Source: Strongyloides papillosus
Taxonomy: Eukaryota; Nematoda; Chromadorea; Rhabditida; Strongyloididae
Assembly: GCA_005656395.1 (NCBI GenBank)
Contig: SRSI01000013.1
Location: 744,001 to 808,000, forward strand
Direction: 5' to 3'
DNA: 64,000 nucleotides
In this document: positions 1 through 10,258 of the stretch, piece by piece
How positions within the stretch are numbered: position 1 is the stretch's first letter
Layout: each line of letters begins with the position of its first letter
Notes under the pieces: generated by a model
Told to the model about the DNA's origin: nothing
Database searches by the model: none
Seen by the model: the letters and a program-made list of their open reading frames with translations, nothing else
Translations under genes and position numbers: made by a program

Positions 1-962
1 ACATTTTTCTTATTCCATTATATTAGAAAATTATTAACATCAATGAGTTAACATTTCCTATACTTTTTCTTTAACTAAATCTATTATTCAGTTGTTTTAA
101 ATTTACATCATCACAACTTTATACATTTTAGGTGTACTAACTACTTTCATTTCTAAACTTTTAAATAAAAAGTTTAATAATAATAGATTTCCTTAGAATA
201 TTTACAATTTTTATCTAAATAATAATGAAAAAATATTTACTTTACAATGTTATATTATTTGTGATTAATAATTTCTTATGATTCTTTTCACGCATCTTTA
301 AATCTATTATCATTATACTTTTGTAAATTGCTTCCAATGTCGCTTAATATTATTTGTAAAATTATTTTTTATTTGTCAATGTTTTGAGTCTTTAATTAAT
401 AATCCTCGAATATTGATGTTTTATATATTTAAATGATTTGTATTTAATATTTTGAAGTTTTGTTACATATCTCTGATATATCATTCAACTTTATAAATAT
501 AAATAAATCTTTTATGACATGAAATATGAGTCATTTCTATAACCAGATTACTATAAAAAGAACAATAGTTAAAAATATAGTAACTTTTTGTGGAAGGACG
601 TTTCTTAATATCGAACTATATTAATGAATGTTTTAAAAATCAAACTACATAAATAGATGTAGTATACAACGTAGTATGTGTTAGATATTATGAGTAGTGG
701 AGAGATATTTGTTTATTTATTTTAATAAAACAAATCTTTAAAACTCATTTTATGTAAAAACTTTAATAAACTTTTCTACAATTTTAAAATTATAACTTTT
801 TTTTTCTAATCACATTTTCTCTATCTGATCTATCAAATTTCTTGTAAACAAAACGTTTACTTACTATATAAAGAGATTAAAAATTCTATCAATATTAATT
901 TTTTGTTCTAGAATTTTATTTATTAAAAGAGAAACAAATAAAATTTCTCAAGTTAAATAAGA
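1..962. other. AT-rich 5' flank of the ZSWIM gene
   Basis: No ORF or recognisable RNA gene is visible. The last 100 bases form the leader of the following gene. A T-run ending in TTCTAG near 911 and a TCTCAAG near 951 are possible cis- or trans-splice acceptors upstream of the ATG at 963, but neither can be proven by eye. Confidence 0.5.
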
Positions 963-3900
963 ATGGAAGTAATAACCAAAGAAAATGTAAAATGGGCTGA
1001 TTTTAATACTTTCTCTTATTTTCCTCGTATTAAACAAAATGACAAAAGGAAAGTACATATACACAAAAAAACGGTTCCTAAACTTCTTGACATTGTTTCC
1101 TGTTTTGTAGCTAAACAATATAACTTTAATGAATTAAATAGTATCATTGAAGGACTGTCATTTGAGAAACAAATTGGAAATTTTATTTATTCATTTGCTA
1201 ATAATAAATCTTACCTTTCAATTATTTTTAATGAATATTTAATGAAGTATAATTTTTCAATGGATTTTGGTAATATCCACAAAATATGGCTTTTAAATAG
1301 AGTAAATTTTGAGTCATTTCATGATGGCGTTAATTATTGTAAGACGAATTCAGTTACCAACCTTATACAATGTGGAAATGTACTATTAAGTGTTGTTGTT
1401 AATAATAGAGGTGGAGATTTTGAAAATGTGATAGATAATGAGTTTTTCCATAAATTTCAAGTTTGTATTGAGGTAGAGAAGTGTCGTATTATTAAATATA
1501 TCTGTACTTGTAATCGTGGAAGGAAAAATATATGTTCACATATTATTGCAACTACTTTTGATAGAACCTTTTCTCCAGACAAATTAAAAATTATCCCACC
1601 AGAGACAAATGAGGTTGAATTCTTTGCAAAAGTAACAGGTATTGAATTAGATGGAATTGTTTGTCGGCACCTTAATTGGAGTAGAAATATAAAATCAAAC
1701 TTAATAAAATTAAATATAACATCACGCAGAGAAGATTCTCTGAAATTTAATAATGAATTATTAAACTCTTCCACAGACAAAACAATATTGGAAACAATGA
1801 TGTATTTTGAGAAAATTATGGAAAATGTATTAGAATTTATAGAAGAAAGTAATGGTCCAAGAAATCTGATGCGTAAATTGTGTGATATAAGAGTAACAAT
1901 TTATAATTTACCAATCATGGAAGAATATATTTATAACTTTTTCAAATTAAAAAAGATTGATCATTTTCCATTTTATTTAAGACATATTCAACATACTTTT
2001 GAAATGCTAAAAGAATTATCCTATAAAAATGATGAGTGTGGATTTTATGGCTCTATATATTTTCTCACACAAATTTCCTATGCTTCACATTTCCCTCAAA
2101 TTTTTTTTATATACATACAACAATATAATTTGAAGTACAAAAAAGTTTTTATACCTGATGCTTTGTTAAATGAACGAACTTTTGAAGATATGGTTTCTGA
2201 GGCAAAGGATGTTGAAGATATTGTTAGAAGTAATGTTATTGGATTTATGATACTAGAATGCGTTAGAATTATAAGACGTTTTAGCTTTAATAAAAATATC
2301 TCAAATAATGATTTAGAAGCGATTAAGGATATATTATTGAAATTGGGTATTAAATTTGAAACATTTCTTAATAGAAAAACTATGACATCTTTGAATGATG
2401 ATGTTGATTTTACAACATTATTTAATCCTATATCAACATTATTATTCAGTACTGTTAATGACATTAATATATTATTAAATGAGAGAAAAATTAATGCTAA
2501 AGATGTATCTAGTAATAAGGTAACAAAAAATTATAATTTAACTTATGGAATTAAACAAATTTTGAGTATGTCAGAGGATCCATTCATATCACATTTCCAT
2601 TATAATAAATATTTGAATGAATTTCCAATAAAACTAAATTCATTTGACAGCGAAATCAATACACATACTAAAGTTTATGAAGCATATGATAGACCTTTGT
2701 TGGAGGAGTTTAATTCAATCAATTATCTAAAAATTAAACAAGGTCAAAATTTTACAGCAATAAAAAAATATATAAATCATTATACGGGTTTAGAAAAAAT
2801 TATGAAATTATGTATAACATTTGATAATGATACCAATAAATTATCTCATTTACCTCACAAATATATGATGAAAACGTATGATCAATTTTATGAATGTATA
2901 TCTATAATATATAATATGGCATATAATGATTTAAATAGAATGATTTTTAATTGTAATGCACTTGAAGTTTGTGAACTTTTATTTACAGTTATGGCTGTCC
3001 CAAGAATCTTCCTTTATGATTATGTACAAGAAATTCACTTATGGTCGTTTCAGAGTAAATTCCTAGAAATTTTTAAAATTTTAATCAATACAAAGAATAA
3101 AAAAAAAGATACTATAAAATATTTTGCAGGAAAAATTGATTCTATAAAAGAAATTTTTAATTCGCAAGAATTAAATGAACCTGGAAGATTGATAAATTGT
3201 CATTTTTTTGGAATGGTATCAAAGATATGTTCAGATAATGTAAACGATTGTACAAAGTTTCCAAAATCTTTCAAAAATCATGTAAAAAATGTTTATAAAG
3301 AGATAATGTTTAGATATTTAGATTATAATCCAAATATAAGCACTAAAAGTTTTTTTAATTATTTACAAATATTTTATGAGGATAAAGCTAAATTTGTGGG
3401 AGAAAATATTAGTTCAAATCGTGGATGTTGTTCATATTTACATGAAATAATGGATAAAATTTTACTCTCTAAATATGGAAATCTATATTCAAATGGTAAA
3501 ACAAATTGTTATACATTAAATGAAAAGTTATGTAATCACTCAATATCTCATGAAAATGAGGTTGCCCCAAATATATTTTTATTTTATATTACAAAAATTA
3601 TACGAGTTTTATGTATGAACAAATTTGAAGGTATTGTTGAATGGAAATTAGTGGAATATGAAATTGATATTAAGGAAGTTAATAGAAAATCATCTAACAT
3701 TTACTATGTGTCATTACTTCTTGCTACATATGGATCTTGCATTAATCAACGAAATAGATTTTTATCAGAGGATGATAATTTGATGATGACAATGAAAATA
3801 TTCAGTCCAAGAAAATTTTTACACCATCTACCAATTCAATTATTGGAAACAGTCGATACTCAAAATTGTTTTTCAATTAATGTCGTTTTTGATCTAGCAT

Positions 3901-4502
3901 TAAAAGGACTTAAATCAAAATATTCTGATATAAGAAATCGTGGTTTAGTTATACTCCTTGATCTCCTTAAAGAAGTTTACAATATTGATTTAAAAAGGGT
4001 TGGATACTTTTTCTATATACTAGAAAAAAAACTTAATAATATTAAAGCTTTAAATGTAGCAAGGAAAAATGTTATGATTGCTTTTGAAAGACTTTGCCAA
4101 AAATATACAACAACAGAATACTACAAAGATAATATAAAATATTTTCTAAAAAATATTTCGGAAAGAAATGATAATTGGAGGAACGGTGTTATCTCATCAC
4201 TTTTAAAAGCTAATCATAATGTAATGCATACCTATATTTATAGATTTTTAAATATAACAAATATTGATTATGAATTACATTATGAGGATACTTTTATAAT
4301 AATTAAAGAACTCTACAAAATAAAGAATGAAATTGAATTTTCAATGAATAAAAAAATATTTACCTGTATTAAGTTTGAAGATGGATTGACACTTTTTTGT
4401 AGAAATATTAAGAATAATATTGCTAGTTATGATGATTGGTGGCATTATGAAAGATTGGAAAGAGAAATTGAAAAGACAACATATGTTACCTATCTTTTTT
4501 AA
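963..4502 (+). CDS. ZSWIM-family (ZSWIM4/5/6/8-like) SWIM zinc-finger protein
   Basis: A single uninterrupted frame encodes 1,179 residues. A SWIM zinc finger is visible at residues 181-193 with spacing C-x-C-x7-C-x-H, preceded by the family's typical strand (FHKFQVCIEVEKCRIIKYIC). The N-terminal part (around residues 39-80, LLDIVSCFVAKQYNF) matches the position and pattern of the elongin-BC-box region of ZSWIM proteins, which act as cullin-2/3 substrate receptors; C. elegans EBAX-1 is a known member. The long helical remainder fits the TPR-like solenoid of the family. Family membership is well supported; assignment to ZSWIM8 rather than ZSWIM4-6 is not. The C-terminus is uncertain: an acceptor-like TTTTTTAATATAG spans the stop codon and another frame stays open to 4635, so the true end may be an extra exon (see findings). 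Confidence 0.82.
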   Translation: MEVITKENVKWADFNTFSYFPRIKQNDKRKVHIHKKTVPKLLDIVSCFVAKQYNFNELNSIIEGLSFEKQIGNFIYSFANNKSYLSIIFNEYLMKYNFSMDFGNIHKIWLLNRVNFESFHDGVNYCKTNSVTNLIQCGNVLLSVVVNNRGGDFENVIDNEFFHKFQVCIEVEKCRIIKYICTCNRGRKNICSHIIATTFDRTFSPDKLKIIPPETNEVEFFAKVTGIELDGIVCRHLNWSRNIKSNLIKLNITSRREDSLKFNNELLNSSTDKTILETMMYFEKIMENVLEFIEESNGPRNLMRKLCDIRVTIYNLPIMEEYIYNFFKLKKIDHFPFYLRHIQHTFEMLKELSYKNDECGFYGSIYFLTQISYASHFPQIFFIYIQQYNLKYKKVFIPDALLNERTFEDMVSEAKDVEDIVRSNVIGFMILECVRIIRRFSFNKNISNNDLEAIKDILLKLGIKFETFLNRKTMTSLNDDVDFTTLFNPISTLLFSTVNDINILLNERKINAKDVSSNKVTKNYNLTYGIKQILSMSEDPFISHFHYNKYLNEFPIKLNSFDSEINTHTKVYEAYDRPLLEEFNSINYLKIKQGQNFTAIKKYINHYTGLEKIMKLCITFDNDTNKLSHLPHKYMMKTYDQFYECISIIYNMAYNDLNRMIFNCNALEVCELLFTVMAVPRIFLYDYVQEIHLWSFQSKFLEIFKILINTKNKKKDTIKYFAGKIDSIKEIFNSQELNEPGRLINCHFFGMVSKICSDNVNDCTKFPKSFKNHVKNVYKEIMFRYLDYNPNISTKSFFNYLQIFYEDKAKFVGENISSNRGCCSYLHEIMDKILLSKYGNLYSNGKTNCYTLNEKLCNHSISHENEVAPNIFLFYITKIIRVLCMNKFEGIVEWKLVEYEIDIKEVNRKSSNIYYVSLLLATYGSCINQRNRFLSEDDNLMMTMKIFSPRKFLHHLPIQLLETVDTQNCFSINVVFDLALKGLKSKYSDIRNRGLVILLDLLKEVYNIDLKRVGYFFYILEKKLNNIKALNVARKNVMIAFERLCQKYTTTEYYKDNIKYFLKNISERNDNWRNGVISSLLKANHNVMHTYIYRFLNITNIDYELHYEDTFIIIKELYKIKNEIEFSMNKKIFTCIKFEDGLTLFCRNIKNNIASYDDWWHYERLEREIEKTTYVTYLF

Positions 4503-5468
4503 TATAGGTAAGAAAATGTATAAAAACCTTCCGATGTATAAACAAATAGTAGAACATCAATTCATGAAATGCTTTGATTTTTACCAATCATGTGAAGATA
4601 TAATTACTTATATGGAAGTATTCCTATCTATTTGATCAACCTCTTTATTTTTGTATTATAAAAACTTGTTAGTTCAACATTGAAAAAGTAAATGGTTTTT
4701 TTAAATTCAATTACTTAGTGGCAATATATTTAAAATGCACTTTCTAAAAATATGATTTAGTTTAAATCATATATGCATAATAATGATATTTATTAGTAAG
4801 AAACAATTTAATATATTAAAATATTTGTATTAATTGCAAAGGAAGTATATTTTACTGATGTTTATAACTTTTCTTAATCATAAACAAACTTCAACATCAA
4901 GTAAAACTACAATTTAATTATATTGGATTTATGCTTAACAAAAGTATTATTGAATCATAGAATAAAATTTTTATCAAACTAATTTTCATTTTATGACATT
5001 AGATTTATATCGACTTTTGATTACACTCAAACGCATATTTTTAGAAGAATCTTCCGTCATTCTAGACTACATTTAATTTATAAATAACTATTATTTGATT
5101 ATTAAAAAATGTAAATGTTTTGAATGTGATATAAAAAGGTTATTATTAACAAATGACTTTTTTTAAAATATAACAAAAAGATTTTCAATTAGTATATTCA
5201 CTAATTTTATTAATCTTGTAGTAAACGTTTGGACAATTTATACGATAAACAACTAATAAGTTATAATAAATATAAAAAATATTATATGAGTTTACAAAAA
5301 TAACCTTATGGTATGTTTGATCATATAATTGACATATCACATTTGCTTAGATTGTAATATTTAAATATAAATATTTATATATGCTAATTTATTATGTTAT
5401 TATTATAATTGCATTTATTTTATTTTCTATTTAAATAGTATATTTTTATAATAAAACAGTTTAGTCTT

Positions 5469-5517
5469 CACTGAAATAAATTTATTTTAGTGCTAAACTC
5501 ATAGCCTTAGCTATGAG
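5469..5517. repeat. Two adjacent palindromes (hairpins)
   Basis: Positions 5469-5492 form an imperfect 24-base palindrome (arms CACTGAAATAAA and TTTATTTTAGTG, one mismatch). Positions 5498-5517 form a perfect 8-bp stem (CTCATAGC / GCTATGAG) around a CTTA loop. The pair is flanked by AGTCTT on the left and AAGACT on the right, so the whole segment could fold as one branched structure. Confidence 0.7.
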
Positions 5518-6170
5518 CAAAGACTTCAACATAGATGAAACAAAAAAAATAAAGAATTAAAAAAAATTTACAAAAATATTATAAAAAACATGATTTTATG
5601 AAACTAAAAAAGTTCGTTTATAATATGTAACTCAACATTCAAATGTTTTAATCATCTCCTATGCCGCAATTTTCAACTTTATAACAGTTTTAGAAAAAAA
5701 ATATTGGCATTTTTATGCAAGATATCGATAATCATTACAATTTATTTTTGTCGCTAAAAAATTAAAATTCTACATAAATGTTATTACCATGCTTCATCAT
5801 TATTTATAACTTATGGTTTATGTACCATGTAAAAGTTCAAAGTATTGTATAAAAATAAATGCAAAATTGCTAAAAAATAATTAAAAAAAGATATATTAAA
5901 TAAAAAATAAATTATAATATTTTTGATGAACTTTACAACTTTTTACTGCTTAAAAAGTGTTGTTTTTTAAATATTAATATAGAGGCTAGCCGCGTAAGAC
6001 TTCCCAGACATTTGCATATATACGTCTGCGCATATATAAGCTGGAAATGTAGTATTTATAACTACTTTGTAGCTGCGATACATATGATTCTAAATTTATA
6101 GATTCCACAACGAAATGTGTATTCCAAGCGAAGTTTTAGACCTTCAAATTTTGTTTCGTTTTTCAACTTT

Positions 6171-6210
6171 CATTAAATGCAACTCTTTTATTTGAAAAGA
6201 GTTTTTAATG
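6171..6210. repeat. 40-nt hairpin
   Basis: A perfect 9-bp stem (AACTCTTTT at 6181-6189, AAAAGAGTT at 6195-6203) encloses a 5-nt loop. It is extended after a small bulge by CATTAA (6171-6176) pairing with TTAATG (6205-6210). No coding context. Function unknown. Confidence 0.7.
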
Positions 6211-6380
6211 ATTGTTGTAGATTCTGAAAGTACAAAGTCTTTTATACTAAATTCCAAAATAAAATGAAAATTGAAGTCCAGTAACTTCGTTTAATTTTCA
6301 AATAAAAGACAAAAATTTCCACTTTTGTCAAAATTTTAAAGTTTTTAAGGATAAAATTTTTATCAGGTATATTTTAAATA

Positions 6381-6421
6381 AGCTTTGTTAATATTTCGAT
6401 AGAGTAAGCAAAGCTCTATCG
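6381..6421. repeat. Overlapping, mutually exclusive hairpins
   Basis: CGATAGAG (6397-6404) pairs perfectly with CTCTATCG (6414-6421) across a 9-nt loop. AGCTTTG (6381-6387) can instead pair with CAAAGCT (6409-6415). The right-hand arms overlap by two bases and the stems interleave, so they cannot both form as a simple nested fold. Confidence 0.6.
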
Positions 6422-6866
6422 GAATAAGTATATGACTGCTTATAGCGGTTGAATTTGAAAGAAATTATGATTTGTCAAAGACCACTTTTTGTACTTTCAT
6501 TAAGAATATAAATAATACTTTTTCCGACCTTTATGATATCTTAATAGCAATAATAACACTACTTATACATATTAGTTATCAGATTATTATTTATTTGATC
6601 GTACATTGTCTAAAAAAATGAAATATTCTTTATTACTAATATTTAAAAAAAAAATAATTTTTTCAATATTTCCACACAATTTGCTATTATTTTTTGCTAT
6701 TTTGAAAAGTTATTACTCTGTAAGAACAATTTTATGTATCTTTTAAATTTTCGTATATCCGCTAATAATTTTTCTTACCTTCTATTTTTAAAATGTGAGC
6801 ATCTAGTATTCAAAATGAGATAATATTTAAAATACTTTTTGAAAATAAAACACAATCCGGGGAAAA

Positions 6867-7148
6867 GGGACATTCACTTGTCCGTGAGTAAGCAAAATAG
6901 CTTTTTTAAAAAAACTTGCAGAATATAGGCAAGAAAAAAACATTTTTTTATTTTTTACTTAATTAGTTTTGATTATTCCATTGGATTCACTTAAAACACG
7001 ATAACGCACTTCACAGCGATTCCAGCCCTTATTAAATTAAAAAAGAGACGAGGCAAATTAGCTTGCCCGTGGTTACTCATGGACAAGCGTAACGGCATTT
7101 TTAAAAAAAAGGAAAAAAATATGGGTAACCATAGACAAGCGAATGTCC
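6867..7148. repeat. Foldback / MITE-like element with inverted terminal motifs
   Basis: The left end (6867-6893) contains GGACATTCACTTGTCCGTGA. The right end (7124-7148), read in reverse complement, gives GGACATTCGCTTGTCTATGG, the same motif inverted with a few mismatches. Between them, 7061-7088 is itself an imperfect palindrome of the same core (GCTTGCCCGTGG ... CATGGACAAGC). The segment is clearly richer in G+C than its surroundings. This architecture resembles a small non-autonomous foldback transposon, but no target-site duplication was identified and no transposase is present. Confidence 0.55.
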
Positions 7149-7731
7149 GCCGTCTCAAACATTATTTAAAAAATGAAAACTTTATAATTAATCAGAGGAT
7201 ATTTCAATAAAGACCATTATGACATTTTGTAAGGAACTGTTTCATACATTATTCTGCTAGAGACATTTTTAAGATTTGGATTAAAAATGGTGAACATAGT
7301 CATAAGTTATTACTAGTTAGTAAATTTTTGTAATGTTTAATTCTAACATTTATAATATATTTATTGTATTTAACAATTTGTTCTAATTTTAGGCCATGGT
7401 GGCAAATAAATAAAACATTAATTGATAATTTCAAAAAATTTCTATCTTTCTATATTTTCTAAAAAAATATATATAAAAGCAATATCAAATTCAAAATTGT
7501 TCTAATTTCTTGATAATACACATGAAATGTTTGAGAATAAAAACTTAAAGCGACTTCACTGTTTTTTTCTAAAGAAAGATATTTTAGTTCAGAATGTCTA
7601 AAGCTAGTTTAAAGGCTCCATTTTCTATGGGAAAAAAATCCAATTATTAAAACTACTATTTCGACCTGGCTTTCTTTTCTCAATTAATATATGGATATAT
7701 AAATAATAAAAACAAGAAATAAACATATGTT

Positions 7732-7747
7732 GGCCCTAAAGAGGGCC
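7732..7747 (-). terminator. Histone mRNA 3' stem-loop
   Basis: On the minus strand this reads GGCCCTCTTTAGGGCC: a 6-bp GC-rich stem (GGCCCT/AGGGCC) with a four-base CTTT loop. It matches the metazoan histone stem-loop, which binds SLBP and directs cleavage without polyadenylation. It lies 35 nt downstream of the H3 stop codon, in the expected orientation. Confidence 0.88.
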
Positions 7748-7782
7748 GTTGGGATTGAAAATAGTATTTATGTTTGTTTAAT

Positions 7783-8244
<462 letters not shown>

Positions 8245-8250
8245 TCACTT

Positions 8251-8260
8251 CTTATATAGC
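8251..8260 (-). promoter_or_regulatory. TATA box of the H3 gene
   Basis: The minus strand reads GCTATATAAG 58 nt upstream of the H3 start codon. With the usual spacing of about 30 bases, transcription would start near 8225, giving a short leader that probably excludes or barely includes the upstream in-frame ATG at 8220. Confidence 0.65.
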
Positions 8261-10258
8261 TTTCTTTCAAACAAGCAATCACGCCTATTAATCTTATTTT
8301 TTCCCGCTTTTTATCTATATGTTTGACCTTTTAACAACAAATACCGCCTACTATACACAATGTAAAAAATATGCACCATCTAATAACAATACTCTAAATG
8401 ATGATTTTTTTTTAAATTAATTTTTAATTATGGTTTTGAAAGTGTAAAAAAGGATGTGATATAAAAGACTCTTTAAAATGTTACGAAAAAATTTCTCTTG
8501 ATAAAATCATCAAGTGTTATAAAGCCTCTAACAAATAAACCTTTTGAGGTACCTTTACTTGTTTCTTTGACTTTTTTTTTTAAAATAATCACGTATTATT
8601 CTTAAATCTTTATTAGAATGTGTATTTATTGTTATTATTGGTTCTTGTGAACGTGTCAAAAGAAAAACAAACATAGTTATGGATTTTGTTTATACACATA
8701 AAAGTGAAGGAAGAACTTTTTATTATTTTGGAGGTTAATTTTACCGGTTTTAATTATACTTAAACATAATATAATCTTTGTAAAATAATAATACATCAAA
8801 ATGAAAGGATTAATATTGGTATTTGTGAAGTTAGAAATTTTTATTAGTGTATAAGTACTTTTTGTTTATATTTTATTTGTATAAGTAAAACTACTTTTAT
8901 AATAATCTATAAATTATTATCATTCGTCAATACATGATAAAATATTTATAATTTTTTTCTTACATTTTTTTTTATTGTTCATAATTTGAGGGGAAATGAT
9001 AATAATATTTTTCTAGAAATTATTATCGAATTCATTTAATACACATAAAATTAAACAAAAAATAATAAAAACAGTTGGAATTATTGAAAAAAGCTTTTAC
9101 AAGTCTAAATATTAAAAAACCAAATTTTTACACTTTATTAAGAAATGATAGAAGAATTTTCAAATGACGTAAATTGTTATTTCTATTCTTAGTATAAAAT
9201 TATATTATGAAAGAAATAAATCTTTACCAATTAAATGTTTCATTAGTTGATCTAAAATAATCCTTTTTAATTTTATTTTAAAACTCTTACATTCCCATCA
9301 TAATTCGTAAATATCAAGTGTCTTAAGACATATTTAAGAATAAAATTATTTTATATATTTAACTATTTATTTTAACAAGTATTTTATATATAGATAAACT
9401 TGTGTTTTTTAAATATTTCGATTTTCTTTTGATTGTAAATAGTTTACATTTATTTTATTATCTAAATAAAACAAGCTTTCTTTCAATCTGTTGTTTTATA
9501 ATTATCACTATAGAAGTCATTTACAATTGTAATAGGTGACAACATAAAATGATTCATCCACAATTTTATTAATAAACTTTATTACATTAAAGAATAATAA
9601 TGTATAATATGAGGTGAACATTCTCCCGCTTAATTTAAAAAATTGTACGAAATCGAGGGTCATTCTAACATTTTTTTATCACATAAAAATTTTTTATGAT
9701 GTAAGTATTAAATTTCAATATTTTTTTTGTTGCTGTAGACGAAAGGTAAATCATTATACTTGGTTTTTTATCATAATTTAAACAATTTTCAATTGATTAA
9801 AATATCCATAAAGTGGTAGTTCTCATGCAACAAAGCTAAAAATATACAATATACTAAATAGGTCAGTATATTTAGTTTCCATTAAAAGTGAACTGTATAC
9901 TATATAATAAGCACTTTCAATTAAGTCAAAATAAAAAAATTATTCTCTTATGTTTACATTTAAATAGTAAATAAATATAATTAGAAGATTAATTTTTTAA
10001 TAAAAATTAAAAAAAATATTACATATAAAAAATAATGTTACTCTTTAGAAATCTCTGTTTTAAGTGAAATAAATTTGGCATTGAATAATCAATCAAAATT
10101 TGCAAATTATTAAAAACATTAAAGAAATACAGTTGTTTTTTTTGTAAGAATTAGTAGTTCTTTATACTATTAATGATTTCATTTTGTACAAAAATTAATA
10201 ATTCTATAAATTCCATAATTGATAAAGTACCTGGATGATATAATTTGGTAGACGAAGA
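8261..10258. other. AT-rich spacer between the H3 and DMXL genes
   Basis: About 2 kb of AT-rich DNA upstream of H3 and downstream of the DMXL gene. It holds no supportable ORF, RNA gene or strong repeat. Part must be the DMXL 3' UTR. The segment just below 10259 may also encode the original DMXL C-terminal tail in another frame (see findings). Confidence 0.5.

Larger units (their letters stand above)
4636..7731. other. Intergenic spacer with hairpins and a foldback element
   Basis: About 3.1 kb without a supportable protein-coding gene. It differs from the other spacers here in holding several near-perfect hairpins (5469-5517, 6171-6210, 6381-6421) and a GC-richer segment with related inverted motifs (6867-7148), listed separately. 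A short GC-richer stretch at 5985-6060 contains a direct repeat GCATATATA at 6014-6022 and 6030-6038. No tRNA-like fold was recognised. Confidence 0.5.
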
